Shown: positions 26,105 through 35,794, counted from the stretch's first letter. The stretch is DNA of 64,000 bases from Acinetobacter bereziniae LMG 1003 = CIP 70.12 (GCF_000368925.1 NZ_KB849755.1:649221-713220), one strand, 5' to 3'. The notes: a model not told the origin generated them from the sequence alone. Program-made: numbers and translations.

Positions 26105-27259
26105 TCAAGATTGCTGCGCAGTATTGTCCAAGACTAACTGCTGTAAGTTCGACTGCAAAGCTTTGATTCGGGTTGAAGCCTCTTCACGCTTTTGCATGCC
26201 CTCTTTTTGGATCTGAATCACATCATTCACTGTTTTAATGAGGGTATTTTGAACATGTTCAAGTGTTTCAATATCAATCACTGAACGTTGATTGGCTTTG
26301 GCTGTATCTACTGAATTTTGATGGAGCAAATCGGCATTGCGTTTTAACAGCTCATTGGTCGCGTCATCAATCGTATTGGCAAGTTGTACGCTGTTGCGTT
26401 GTTCATTTAAAGAAATCGCTAAACTAATTTGGTTTTTCCATGCTGGTAATGTGATGTTTTTAATGGCATAGAATTTATCAACCAACATCATATTATTTGA
26501 CTGAATGATTCGAATCATTGGCAAAGTTTGCATCGCAGATTGTTGCAAAACTTGCAAATCACTGACTCTTTTTTCTAAATTATTGGCTAAATGATTGAGG
26601 TCATAAACACGTTGATTGGTTTTTTGATCTTGTTCTTGTGCAGATAAAGAAGCAATCTCTTGTTGTACCTCTTGTTGCTTAATCCGCCCAGCTGCAATAT
26701 AAATCCCCAATTGACGATATTCTTCCTGTACACCGTTAAACATACGGTCCAAGGTATCTACACGTGCTTTTAAACCCGTTTGCGAAGTTTCAATTTCTTT
26801 AACCAGTGAATCAATTTGTTCTTTGGTGGTATTAAAATGTTGGTCAAAACTTTGTTTTGCGCCTTTAAACTTATTTAAAAGACTGCCAATAAATCCTGAA
26901 CTTTTTGATTGGTTCAAAATACTCGATGTGTTGAGCTGTTGTGCAACTTGTACCACTTCATTCAACTTTTGCCCAGTCACATCGAGGTCTTTATTTTTAA
27001 CCAGATTCAATAATTCATCAGTATAAGAGGAGGTCTTGCTTGCAATATTTTTTCCATACTCAGCAACTGCTGCATGGTTAATATTTGCCAAGTCTTTATG
27101 GGCATTAACAACCTCATTAAAATCCTCTGTATTTAAACCAATCTCTTTGAGATTCAATTGTTCAAATTTTTGGATTTCTAGTGGAGAATTTGATTCTGTT
27201 GTTTTTGCTGTCATAGAATCTGCTTGTGTTGTTAATGGTTGCTGATTCGAATCGCTCAT
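26105..27259 (-). CDS. Toxic anion resistance protein, TelA family
   Basis: A 384-residue, almost entirely helical cytoplasmic protein of the TelA/KlaA family (PF05816). Members are linked to tellurite or other anion resistance and, in some bacteria, to tolerance of cell-envelope stress; the biochemical role is unknown. The core runs from GSLLNKFKGAKQSFDQHF near residue 125 through LDRMFNGVQEEYRQLGIYIAAG to MLVDKFYAIKNITLPAWKNQISLAI near 255-280. This pattern is conserved in TelA. It lies 9 bases after a shorter TelA-like gene and before a membrane protein gene, forming an apparent operon. Confidence 0.85.
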   Translation of the reverse strand: MSDSNQQPLTTQADSMTAKTTESNSPLEIQKFEQLNLKEIGLNTEDFNEVVNAHKDLANINHAAVAEYGKNIASKTSSYTDELLNLVKNKDLDVTGQKLNEVVQVAQQLNTSSILNQSKSSGFIGSLLNKFKGAKQSFDQHFNTTKEQIDSLVKEIETSQTGLKARVDTLDRMFNGVQEEYRQLGIYIAAGRIKQQEVQQEIASLSAQEQDQKTNQRVYDLNHLANNLEKRVSDLQVLQQSAMQTLPMIRIIQSNNMMLVDKFYAIKNITLPAWKNQISLAISLNEQRNSVQLANTIDDATNELLKRNADLLHQNSVDTAKANQRSVIDIETLEHVQNTLIKTVNDVIQIQKEGMQKREEASTRIKALQSNLQQLVLDNTAQQS

Positions 27260-27268
27260 AGATCTACC

Positions 27269-28051
27269 CTATTTATTTTCTAATGATTTCTTTAAAGATT
27301 GAATTAATTTATCACGACTTTTATCAAGTTCTTCAGTCGTCACCAAAGAATTTTGTGCACTGCTCTGTTTTACATGATACTGCCATGCAGGAATTAAGAC
27401 GTGTTGCGCTTCATTAAAACGATCCAATAATGTTAAGGAAAGTTGTTGCGTTAACTGCATCTGTGCCAATGCAATATCATTACTGGCTTGTAAAGTCTGT
27501 AAAGTGTTGATCTTTTTTGACAAACGCTCGGAAAAATTATCCAAAGGATGACGTTGTTGCACAAACACAGGATATTCATCTAAAAATTCCTGTGCTGCAC
27601 GAATATATTTTGCCATTTGCTCTCTTAGACCATTGGCTTGTTGAAAACGAGATTCTGACTTTTGAATTTCAACTTGCAATCGTTGGCTTAATTGTTTGGC
27701 TTCATCAATTGAGCTCTCTAAATCTCTTAAATACTTTACTTGACCAACACTAAACTCTAAATCTAAGCCCAACCATTTTTGTATGGCATTGAATTTTCTT
27801 TGGTTCAACTTTTTCTTTGATGCTGATAACTGTTCAATAATTTGCGCAATAATTTGACTTAACTTTTGTGTCAAACTCGGATCAATACTTTTTAACAGTA
27901 CCGACTGTGCTTGGATTAATTGATCCGCATACAAATTGAGTCGGGTTTGATTATCCAACAATGGAACGAGGTCATTACGTTTAATTGAAAGCAATTCATC
28001 AGCATTACAAGAAATCTGTTCAAGTGGAGTCAGTACAGTAAATTGTTTCAT
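27269..28051 (-). CDS. TelA-like coiled-coil protein, first gene of the cluster
   Basis: A 260-residue helical protein with long coiled-coil stretches (about residues 60-85 and 110-150). Its C-terminal LLDRFNEAQHVLIPAWQYHVK aligns by eye with the VDKFYAIKNITLPAWKNQI segment of the neighbouring TelA protein, so it is probably a divergent or shortened TelA homologue. It has no signal peptide or membrane segment. It starts the apparent operon with telA 9 bases downstream. Its role is presumably structural or regulatory with TelA; this is inference. Confidence 0.6.
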   Translation of the reverse strand: MKQFTVLTPLEQISCNADELLSIKRNDLVPLLDNQTRLNLYADQLIQAQSVLLKSIDPSLTQKLSQIIAQIIEQLSASKKKLNQRKFNAIQKWLGLDLEFSVGQVKYLRDLESSIDEAKQLSQRLQVEIQKSESRFQQANGLREQMAKYIRAAQEFLDEYPVFVQQRHPLDNFSERLSKKINTLQTLQASNDIALAQMQLTQQLSLTLLDRFNEAQHVLIPAWQYHVKQSSAQNSLVTTEELDKSRDKLIQSLKKSLENK

Positions 28052-28180
28052 ATCAGTTCAAAATGAATAATTTTTCAATGATTTAAGGGCAATCATCAGA
28101 CTCACCCTGTCTAATTAAAACTTATAATACAAATTCAGCTTAAAGCCTAACTAAATAGCAAAAAATATACAGATATAAAA

Positions 28181-28206
28181 AAAACCAGCTTCGAAAAGCT
28201 GGTTTT
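28181..28206. terminator. Rho-independent terminator after the CSLREA genes
   Basis: The stem AAAACCAGCTT/AAGCTGGTTTT with a short loop lies 15 bases beyond the stop of the second CSLREA gene. It is followed by T residues on the minus strand. Confidence 0.8.
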
Positions 28207-28220
28207 ATAAACCTCAATTG

Positions 28221-30659
28221 TTATTTCGCTTGTTTATACATCTGATAGCGACGATACCCAACCAATCCAAACAAACCAAATAAACTCACCCATCCAAACG
28301 CCCCACCACCACTGACACGTGGACTGCCTGGTGCTGTTCCTGAGTTTTGCAATTTCACTGTCGCTGAATTTGAAATTTTCCCATCAGCATCATACACATA
28401 GTAAGTAAAATTATAACTGAATGGATCAAGTGTACTTCTGAGTTGAATATGGACCTTACCGCTATAACAGGTATATTTACCGTCATCGCCAGGACATGGT
28501 CCACTACGGTCTGATGTAATCACTAAAGGGTCAATAGTATTTGCAATTCGAATAGGCAGCTCAATCCCTTCTGGATTGACATAGAATTTTGGTTTATTCG
28601 GTTTTGCTGTTAAGGCTGCAACATTTCCATCACCGTCATCATTGGCATATTGCAGTAAATCAACATCCAATGGTTTGGTTGAACCATATTCAATATTCAA
28701 TGTTGCGTCTTTAGCGATTGGTGCAATATTGGTAAAGCTTCCAATGATATATGCAGAAGATTTTATGCTTGGATCTGCAATTAATTGCAACTGATAACTA
28801 CAGAATTCATTATCACCTGATGGTGTAACATTATCATTGATACGCCATAACATGATTCTCTTCAGATTTGGATTCCATTCACATTTAAAGTTTGGATCTT
28901 CTTTACCTACAAATACCTTTTTATCATTCAATGTGCCCACACCAAGCGCTTTTACAGTTACTGTATAGTTATCCGTATTTAAATGTTTTACCAGACGTGT
29001 ATCTTGACCATTTGCATCTTTTGTTACGATCTCGGCAGGCAGATTCGCAGCAAAAGGATCCACAAATATTGTCCGATATTTCTGCTCAGATTTGGTGTAT
29101 TTGATTAAGTTACTGTACGTCTCAGACTGTATTTTATAAAAAGGAATATAATCTTTATTGGTCGCTGGATCTTCCAATAACTTATTATAATTATCCAGTA
29201 CAGTTTGATAAGAGTTCAACATTTCTACGACAGAACTATTGGTTGCGCTAAGATTATTTGCCGTTAAGCGTAAAACTTCAGTTGAGCCAATATCACAAGA
29301 GTTGGCAACATCATTTTCACCATTCGAATTTTCGGCAATGACACGAGTTACACCACGCTGATCTTTACCACTACAGCCTGTATAACCGATATCCACCAGA
29401 TCTTTGTCTGTCCCTAAGTTTTTAGGAAAATACATTGGCATAAAACCAGTAGATTCACTAGGTGGCTCAAGCTCATTTAAAAGTGTTGAGAAGTTAATAT
29501 TGCTGACATCAAAGGTATTGTCTTTGTCGTCTTTCCTGACTTCTTCTGCAACTTCGCATTGATCATTTCCAGCAGACATTGTCAAAGCATTATAGTTCAA
29601 TACAACACTTGTTTTTTCAACCTTGCTGACATCACCATCTGCATAACGACAAGACTTGCCAGTATTGTAGGCCAAAATATTATTACTTAATGCTTTTACA
29701 CCATTAAAACCATATAACAATGTTGACCAAGCTGTGTTTTTGACAATCGTATTGCTGGTTAAAGACAACGTTGCGTAGTTACCTAAACTCACATTACCTT
29801 GAGGCGTCTTCTGCGTAAATTGAATAATGCTGCCTTGATTTGAATTTGCTATATTATCAGTAATGGTATTTGCGGTGAGTGTAATAGCAGGTTGTCCACA
29901 AAAGCTAAACATACTTAGGCTATTTTCGGATCCATTTCTCAGAAAACTGGCATAGTTAATTCCAATGGTACGTGTCGTAAATCCCAAATTATCTGAGCAC
30001 GTCATCCCAAGTACACTGCCTTGATCCGCACTATTCCCATCAAAAACGCCATAATTTATATTGAGTGAACTGGTCACATCATTTAAATAAATCGCACCAC
30101 CTACTTTTGCCTTGGAATTCAGGATAGTGACATTATTTAAAGTCAGTGCTCCACCTGCATAAATTGCCCCACCAACACTGTGATTACTGTCACCTAAACT
30201 TGAACCATCCTTTAAAATTAAATCATTGAGCACTAAGCCTGGCTTATTTTCATAGATGGTATTAAAAATACGTGAATTGCCTTGACCAGAAATTGTGGTT
30301 TTGATTGGCGTTGCCGCAGGAAATTGATTGGTGAGTACATCAGGGCGACTGTAGTCTCCTGGTTCTTTCCCAACGATAGAGACATCAGAATTTGGTCTTA
30401 ACTCTTTGTTTAACTTATACTCACCTGCTTCTAACTGAATCACGTTCGGCACTGTTGAATATATTTGCCCAGCACTACAGCCACCATAAGCTTTGTGTAT
30501 GGCAGCAGCGTGTAATGCTTCTCTCAAAGAACACTTGTCAGGATTTGTCCCATCTTCATCATCAAAAGTCGTGACATAAATCGTTTTATCTTCTGCCGCC
30601 ATTAATGACATGGTCGACAATATAACAAGTGTCAGAAATCCTTTTTTATAGTTTTTCAT
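28221..30659 (-). CDS. CSLREA-domain surface protein with GlyGly-CTERM tail (larger paralogue)
   Basis: An 812-residue secreted protein. A signal peptide ends near MAAED, then comes the CSLREALHAA motif near residue 45 that names the CSLREA domain. A long right-handed beta-helix-like region with repeated NN/N-x-I patterns follows (about 120-400), then Cys-containing extracellular domains. The tail has GGGAF, a hydrophobic helix and YRRYQMYKQAK, a GlyGly-CTERM signal that in other bacteria is cut by a rhombosortase after or during type II secretion. The ATG at 30659 has AAGGG upstream; a TTG at 30665 is less likely. It follows a shorter paralogue by 10 bases. Ligand unknown. Confidence 0.82.
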   Translation of the reverse strand: MKNYKKGFLTLVILSTMSLMAAEDKTIYVTTFDDEDGTNPDKCSLREALHAAAIHKAYGGCSAGQIYSTVPNVIQLEAGEYKLNKELRPNSDVSIVGKEPGDYSRPDVLTNQFPAATPIKTTISGQGNSRIFNTIYENKPGLVLNDLILKDGSSLGDSNHSVGGAIYAGGALTLNNVTILNSKAKVGGAIYLNDVTSSLNINYGVFDGNSADQGSVLGMTCSDNLGFTTRTIGINYASFLRNGSENSLSMFSFCGQPAITLTANTITDNIANSNQGSIIQFTQKTPQGNVSLGNYATLSLTSNTIVKNTAWSTLLYGFNGVKALSNNILAYNTGKSCRYADGDVSKVEKTSVVLNYNALTMSAGNDQCEVAEEVRKDDKDNTFDVSNINFSTLLNELEPPSESTGFMPMYFPKNLGTDKDLVDIGYTGCSGKDQRGVTRVIAENSNGENDVANSCDIGSTEVLRLTANNLSATNSSVVEMLNSYQTVLDNYNKLLEDPATNKDYIPFYKIQSETYSNLIKYTKSEQKYRTIFVDPFAANLPAEIVTKDANGQDTRLVKHLNTDNYTVTVKALGVGTLNDKKVFVGKEDPNFKCEWNPNLKRIMLWRINDNVTPSGDNEFCSYQLQLIADPSIKSSAYIIGSFTNIAPIAKDATLNIEYGSTKPLDVDLLQYANDDGDGNVAALTAKPNKPKFYVNPEGIELPIRIANTIDPLVITSDRSGPCPGDDGKYTCYSGKVHIQLRSTLDPFSYNFTYYVYDADGKISNSATVKLQNSGTAPGSPRVSGGGAFGWVSLFGLFGLVGYRRYQMYKQAK

Positions 30660-30669
30660 CGTCAATCCC

Positions 30670-32478
30670 TTACTTATTTTTTAAACGTCTATAACCAGCT
30701 AATCCAATAAGACCTACGATAGAGAAAAACCCTAAACTTCCGCCAGATGTTTTGACTTTATAATCTTTAAAATCATCAGGTTTTCTTTGTACAACTCGTG
30801 CAGGTATCGTGATATAAGGGTTATCTGATTTATTAAAACTTGTTGTGGATGTCACTACACTAATTTTAAATTCATCTGAACCTTGCCAATTCCCATTCGG
30901 GGTATAAACCAGATCACCCGCTTGATCAATCACTAAGCTACCCTTAGACGGTGTATTGGTTTGCACTGTTTTAAGACAACCGATTTGCCATGGTTTACCA
31001 TTGTCATCCACATCTCGATTGAAGATCTGTTTACATTTTTCAGGGCTCACCAACTCCCCATCTTGCAACTGATCAGCAATGGAAAATTTAGCTTTTTCAC
31101 CATACAAAATGTCTTGTCCAACTAGAGATATATTACTCGTGTCAATCACCAATTCAACTGAACCACGATCACACAATTCAGCATTTATGTCTCTATTCTT
31201 GCCACGCTGGTCAGTTGCTGAGCATGACAATATTTTATCTTGTACAGCAGGTCCATGATTAATAATCAACGAGTCTTCTGCTGAATTATAGCTCGGTAAA
31301 ATTCTTGGTAAAAAATATCCTAAGGCAATCGTAGGAGACTCTGCAAAAGGACATAAAATACCATTGCTACTATAGTCACATTTACCTTCAGTTGTTGCGC
31401 CTGCAATCAGTTGAGCATTCCCCATTGCAGTCGATTTAAACCCAGTACAGCCTGATGAGTAGAGGTTATTACTGATTTGCTCAGCTTCTCCACCAGCCAC
31501 CACAGTACAATCTTGTGCACCATTTTGCGCAATAATACTATTGGCAACATAACCCTTCTTCTGCGGTGCATTCACAATCAAACCCATACTATTTAAAATC
31601 ATGGTGATGTTATTAACTTGCATCGCATCATAAATTTTAATCACATAGCCTTTATTGTTAAAAATCGTACTGTTTACGACTCCAAACAAAACAGAAGCAC
31701 CTATCGCTTTTAATGCATCTTCAGAGAATTGATTTTGTGTTTCAAAATTTGAACTGCTACTGTTGCTTGTTTCATTGTCTCGAATCAATGATTGAGAAAT
31801 AACAAATGATGGCAGTTCAGTATAAATGACGCCTCCCTCTGCTGCCTTATTGCCTTTAATTAAAGTTTTTGACAATACCACAGAACTGAGCGCGGTATTT
31901 GCGCTATATATACCCGCATTATAAATTGCGCCACCTTGTCGGGCAGAACCATCTAAAAGCTGACCGTTACTGATACCCAACGATTCTTTGTTATAAATCA
32001 AACCACCTTGATCCGCACAAATCGACTGCCCGCATCCTTTTAAAGTGATCTCATCAAAAGCAACACTAAGCATTGCAGGAGGAGTGGTTGCGTTTGGATC
32101 AACTGCTTTTTCAATTTGAAATAAACGGTCTTTACCTACCATTTTAATGATGGCATTTCTTCGTCCAACAATAGACTCAGTATCATTAACATTGGTTTGA
32201 TAATCGGAGCCAAATGCCACATCTTTTAAAATATGAATTTGCTTTGTCAGTGAATATTCTTTATTTGCCTGCAACATGATTTTTGCTGTTGCATCTTTAC
32301 CACCGCATCCGTTATAGCCAGCTTCAGGCATGCCCTGATTGACGTATTCAACTGCTTCCCTTAATGAACACTGATCGTCTGCTTTTACAATATCATCTGT
32401 TGTAGTGACAGTAATATTTGCACTGAATGCATGACCAGTAATACATAATAATCCTAAGCCTATGCCCCGTTTGAGCAT
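30670..32478 (-). CDS. CSLREA-domain surface protein with GlyGly-CTERM tail (smaller paralogue)
   Basis: A 602-residue paralogue of the next gene. Its signal peptide ends near AFSAN, with CSLREAVEYV near residue 37 and a beta-helix-like middle including GGLIYNKESLGISNG and GGAIYNAG. Cys-containing loops such as CSATDQRGKNRDIN correspond to CSGKDQRGVTRVI in the neighbour. The end carries TSGGSLG, a hydrophobic helix and YRRLKNK, again a GlyGly-CTERM sorting tail. A GGAG ribosome-binding site lies 6 bases before the ATG. It is first in the two-gene unit. It is probably surface-anchored or released; adhesin or matrix roles are guesses. Confidence 0.82.
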   Translation of the reverse strand: MLKRGIGLGLLCITGHAFSANITVTTTDDIVKADDQCSLREAVEYVNQGMPEAGYNGCGGKDATAKIMLQANKEYSLTKQIHILKDVAFGSDYQTNVNDTESIVGRRNAIIKMVGKDRLFQIEKAVDPNATTPPAMLSVAFDEITLKGCGQSICADQGGLIYNKESLGISNGQLLDGSARQGGAIYNAGIYSANTALSSVVLSKTLIKGNKAAEGGVIYTELPSFVISQSLIRDNETSNSSSSNFETQNQFSEDALKAIGASVLFGVVNSTIFNNKGYVIKIYDAMQVNNITMILNSMGLIVNAPQKKGYVANSIIAQNGAQDCTVVAGGEAEQISNNLYSSGCTGFKSTAMGNAQLIAGATTEGKCDYSSNGILCPFAESPTIALGYFLPRILPSYNSAEDSLIINHGPAVQDKILSCSATDQRGKNRDINAELCDRGSVELVIDTSNISLVGQDILYGEKAKFSIADQLQDGELVSPEKCKQIFNRDVDDNGKPWQIGCLKTVQTNTPSKGSLVIDQAGDLVYTPNGNWQGSDEFKISVVTSTTSFNKSDNPYITIPARVVQRKPDDFKDYKVKTSGGSLGFFSIVGLIGLAGYRRLKNK

Positions 32479-32568
32479 TATAGTCTCCTTGATTTCTTTT
32501 AATTATTTCTTATTAGCCAGCATAATGCTTTGCTATCAGTCCTTTTTGCGTACTTTGTCACAGCTAAT

Positions 32569-32589
32569 AAAAATTCTCAAGAATTTTTA
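32569..32589. terminator. Probable terminator downstream of hda
   Basis: The stem TAAAAATTC/GAATTTTTA with a TCAA loop lies 65 bases beyond the hda stop. It is AT-only in its lower part, so strength is moderate. Confidence 0.55.
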
Positions 32590-32654
32590 TTTATACGCTG
32601 TCGATCACATATCAGATTAAATATAGATCAAAAATCACTATAAAATACAAATAA

Positions 32655-33362
32655 TTATTGTCTATACTCATCAATCAATGCATAGAGTTGTCTTAGTGTC
32701 GCATGAGATAATTTAGTTTTCTCACCCTTCAATAATTTTTCTAGTTGATCAACAGATTGCAGTAGTGTACTCGTTTGATGTGGTCCATGTAATAGCAAAT
32801 ATTCCGTTATTTGCGGGTCAAAATGTACACCCCGACGTTCCAGAACAGAATGTAATAATGCATGACGATCTGCATAAGACTGCCCACTCGGTACTTTTAC
32901 ACTTACTGCTTGGGTTAAACGTGATTGTAAATCAGGAAGTTCGAGCTTTAATTCAATCGGCGCAAATCTCGATGAGAATACCAACTGCCCGCCATCTTCA
33001 TTATTATTATTGATTAAATGGAAAACTGCTTTTTGCCAATGTGGCACACCACTGATCGCCTCAATATCATCTAAGGCAACCAGATCATAACTTTCAAGGG
33101 AAGTAATTGCTTCTATGGGAGCGTCCAACAACTCCAGTAAAGATACTTTTATTGCAGACTTACCAATTTCTAAATAAGAATCACAAATTGCAGAGAGTAA
33201 ATGGCTTTTTCCAGTTCCAGCACCACCATAGATATAGAAACGATTCATCAAGCCCGCATGAAGCTGACGCACAGCATCAATTACAGGTCCCCAACCCGGT
33301 CCAGAAAAATCACTAATTCTGGCATCCAGTTGTGGTTCTATATCCAACTGTAATTGACGCAT
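32655..33362 (-). CDS. hda: DnaA regulatory inactivator Hda
   Basis: Hda binds the DNA-loaded sliding clamp and stimulates hydrolysis of ATP bound to DnaA, preventing over-initiation of replication. The 235-residue AAA+ protein starts with the clamp-binding motif QLQLDI (residues 3-8). It has a Walker A-like loop YGGAGTGKSHLL, the Walker B-like VALDDIEAI and the sensor region SSRFAP...DLQSRL. It lacks the DnaA DNA-binding domain, as expected. It starts 15 bases after an AI-2E family gene and is probably co-transcribed with it. Confidence 0.88.
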   Translation of the reverse strand: MRQLQLDIEPQLDARISDFSGPGWGPVIDAVRQLHAGLMNRFYIYGGAGTGKSHLLSAICDSYLEIGKSAIKVSLLELLDAPIEAITSLESYDLVALDDIEAISGVPHWQKAVFHLINNNNEDGGQLVFSSRFAPIELKLELPDLQSRLTQAVSVKVPSGQSYADRHALLHSVLERRGVHFDPQITEYLLLHGPHQTSTLLQSVDQLEKLLKGEKTKLSHATLRQLYALIDEYRQ

Positions 33363-33377
33363 ATATTCAAATCATTC

Positions 33378-34580
33378 CTAAAGTGGATTTTGATCAGTTT
33401 TAATCGATTCATCAGTATCTTGCGTGTTTTTTACTTCAATATCAAGATCAACTTGATCGCTTTCAACCGAAATTGTCTCAGAACTTCCAGTATTTTGTAT
33501 GGTGACCAGTGTACTTTCTGACTTATAGAATTGACTGCGTTGATATAACTCTTTGAGATGTTTCAGTAAAACGACGATCACCGCAGCAACAGGAAGCGCA
33601 ATCAACATCCCAACAAAGCCGCCTAATTGCGCACCAGCAAGTACCGCAAAAACCACAGCGACTGGTGATAAACCAATTTTATCCCCAAGAAGGAAAGGTT
33701 GCAGGATGTATCCTTCGATCAATTGCCCAACACCAAATACCGCTAAAACCATCAATAAATGTTTTACATCAAGACCAAATTGGAAGAAACAGGCAATAAT
33801 GGCGGCAATAATACCTACACCAAAACCCAAATACGGAATAATGCTGCATAGACCTGCAATCATCCCAATAATCAATCCGACTTCCAATCCAACCAACTGT
33901 AAGCCAACGGCATATACGATGCCCAACAAGACCATGACTAAAAATTGACCTTTGACAAAAGCTCCCAAAACACTATGACATTCAGCAACGATGTTAAGAA
34001 CACTGTTTTCATATTGGCGCGGAATAAATCCCTTCATGCTTTCTAACATGCGGTTCCAATCGAGCAAGAAATAAAATGCGATAATTGGAATTAAAACAAT
34101 CGTACCGCCAATCGAAATAAAACTTAATCCAGACTGCGCGATTTTTAACGCCATCGATTGAATACTGTCTGCACTATAGTTAGTTTGTACATAGTCCATG
34201 ACCACTTTAGAAATCTGGTCTGTATCAAGCTCCATGTGCTCTACATTAAAATTATTGGATAACCACGGTAAAAAAGTCGCATTCACCCAATGAATTCCAG
34301 CAGGAATACTGTCTCGCGCATAGATTAATTGTTTCCAAACCAAAGGCACCACAAACCAAATTGCCCAAGTCAGCAATACACCTATTCCGATAAATACCAC
34401 TGAAATAGACAGCCAGCGTGGTAAAAATTTAGTCAGCTTTTCAACTACTGGGCTAAACAGATAAGCGACCAGAAATGCAGCGACAAATGGAATCACGACT
34501 GGTTTCAGTAAGTACAAAATCCATAGAACAAAAGCGATTGCAGCAAGAATAAAAATTCGTTTTAAAGTCCGATCATGCAT
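33378..34580 (-). CDS. AI-2E family transporter (PerM-like)
   Basis: A 400-residue polytopic membrane protein of the AI-2E/PerM family. Helices at about residues 10-45 and 60-85 are followed by a soluble amphipathic stretch to about 145. A C-terminal group of helices includes GLCSIIPYLGFGVGIIAAII, the PYLG-type motif, and LAGAQLGGFVGMLIALPVAAVI. A polar acidic tail of about 50 residues ends it. It is followed by hda 15 bases on, and is divergent from purM, which matches the common gammaproteobacterial arrangement of perM-like genes near hda and purMN. Substrate unknown. Confidence 0.85.
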   Translation of the reverse strand: MHDRTLKRIFILAAIAFVLWILYLLKPVVIPFVAAFLVAYLFSPVVEKLTKFLPRWLSISVVFIGIGVLLTWAIWFVVPLVWKQLIYARDSIPAGIHWVNATFLPWLSNNFNVEHMELDTDQISKVVMDYVQTNYSADSIQSMALKIAQSGLSFISIGGTIVLIPIIAFYFLLDWNRMLESMKGFIPRQYENSVLNIVAECHSVLGAFVKGQFLVMVLLGIVYAVGLQLVGLEVGLIIGMIAGLCSIIPYLGFGVGIIAAIIACFFQFGLDVKHLLMVLAVFGVGQLIEGYILQPFLLGDKIGLSPVAVVFAVLAGAQLGGFVGMLIALPVAAVIVVLLKHLKELYQRSQFYKSESTLVTIQNTGSSETISVESDQVDLDIEVKNTQDTDESIKTDQNPL

Positions 34581-34682
34581 CGAATCACGCCTTTTTCAAA
34601 TTTAATCATTATTGAGAGTAAAATATTTTAATAAAGATAACATTTTGGCGCATAAATAACATAAGAGTTTCGTATATTCAGG

Positions 34683-34688
34683 TATAAT
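34683..34688 (+). promoter_or_regulatory. Consensus -10 element of the purMN promoter
   Basis: A perfect TATAAT lies 28 bases before the purM ATG. No good -35 is visible. A GGAG ribosome-binding site lies between it and the start codon. Confidence 0.5.
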
Positions 34689-34715
34689 CCTCGCGCGAAT
34701 GCGGAGACTTCAATT

Positions 34716-35786
34716 ATGAGCAACTCAACTTCTACCCCAAACACTGGTTTAAGCTATAAAGACGCTGGTGTCGATATTGAAGCGGGCGACGCACTTGTCG
34801 ATCGAATCAAATCAGTCGCTAAACGCACAACACGCCCTGAAGTAATGGGTGGTTTAGGCGGCTTCGGTGCACTTTGCAAAATTCCTAAAGGTTATGAAGA
34901 ACCAGTTCTTGTATCAGGTACAGATGGTGTCGGTACAAAACTACGTTTAGCATTAAACTTAAACCGTCATGACACAATTGGTCAAGACTTGGTTGCAATG
35001 TGTGTAAACGACCTTTTAGTGTGTGGTGCAGAACCTTTATTCTTCCTTGATTATTATGCAACAGGTCATCTCAATGTCGATGTTGCTGCAAATGTAGTGA
35101 CTGGTATTGGTCAAGGCTGTGAACTTGCAGGCTGTGCTTTAGTCGGCGGTGAAACTGCTGAAATGCCAGGAATGTATGAAGGCGAAGACTATGATCTTGC
35201 AGGTTTTTCTGTAGGTGTTGTTGAAGCAAGCAAAATTATTGATGGCTCTAAAGTTAAAGCAGGTGACGTTTTGATTGGTTTAGCATCTTCTGGTGCGCAC
35301 TCAAATGGTTACTCTTTGCTTCGTAAAATTCTGGATGTGAAAAACGTTGATTTAACACAAATCATTGATGGTCGCCCACTTGCAGATGTTGCAATGGAAC
35401 CAACGCGTATTTATGTTAAGCCAGTTCTTGAACTTTGCAAGCAAGTTGATGTACATGCCATGGCTCATATTACCGGTGGTGGCTTACCGGGTAACTTACC
35501 ACGTGTACTTCCAAACGGTGCTCAGGCTGTAATCAATGAGTCTTCATGGGAATGGCCTGAACTGTTCAAACTTTTACAACGTGAAGGTGGTGTTGAACAA
35601 TTTGAGATGTACCGCACTTTCAACTGTGGCGTGGGCATGGTGATTGCCGTTGATGCGAATGATGCAGATAAAACCATTGAAGTGTTGACCGCTCAAGGCG
35701 AAAAAGCTTGGAAAATTGGTCATATTCAGGAAAATCCAGCTTCTGTTGAAGGCGCTGACGAAAAAATTCGTGTCATTTTTGCCTAA
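34716..35786 (+). CDS. purM: Phosphoribosylformylglycinamidine cyclo-ligase (AIR synthetase)
   Basis: PurM closes the imidazole ring to form 5-aminoimidazole ribotide, the fifth step of purine synthesis. The 356 residues show the family markers GLSYKDAGVDIEAGDALVDRI, SGTDGVGTKLRLA near 68-80, FFLDYYATGHL, VGGETAEMPGMY near 142, ASSGAHSNGYSLLRKI and MAHITGGGLPGNLPRVL. Length is slightly above E. coli PurM (345). purN starts 8 bases after the stop, so the two form an operon as in E. coli. Confidence 0.97.
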   Translation: MSNSTSTPNTGLSYKDAGVDIEAGDALVDRIKSVAKRTTRPEVMGGLGGFGALCKIPKGYEEPVLVSGTDGVGTKLRLALNLNRHDTIGQDLVAMCVNDLLVCGAEPLFFLDYYATGHLNVDVAANVVTGIGQGCELAGCALVGGETAEMPGMYEGEDYDLAGFSVGVVEASKIIDGSKVKAGDVLIGLASSGAHSNGYSLLRKILDVKNVDLTQIIDGRPLADVAMEPTRIYVKPVLELCKQVDVHAMAHITGGGLPGNLPRVLPNGAQAVINESSWEWPELFKLLQREGGVEQFEMYRTFNCGVGMVIAVDANDADKTIEVLTAQGEKAWKIGHIQENPASVEGADEKIRVIFA

Positions 35787-35794
35787 GTTTTCGC

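Noticed and set aside
28221..32478. CSLREA genes as autotransporters or TPS exoproteins
   Set aside because: They have no C-terminal beta-barrel and no TPS secretion domain; the GG-hydrophobic-basic tail points to GlyGly-CTERM sorting.
33553..33948. 131-codon plus-strand frame inside the AI-2E family gene
   Set aside because: It is a shadow of a clear membrane protein gene on the other strand; the Pro/Thr/Lys-rich translation reflects antisense of hydrophobic codons.
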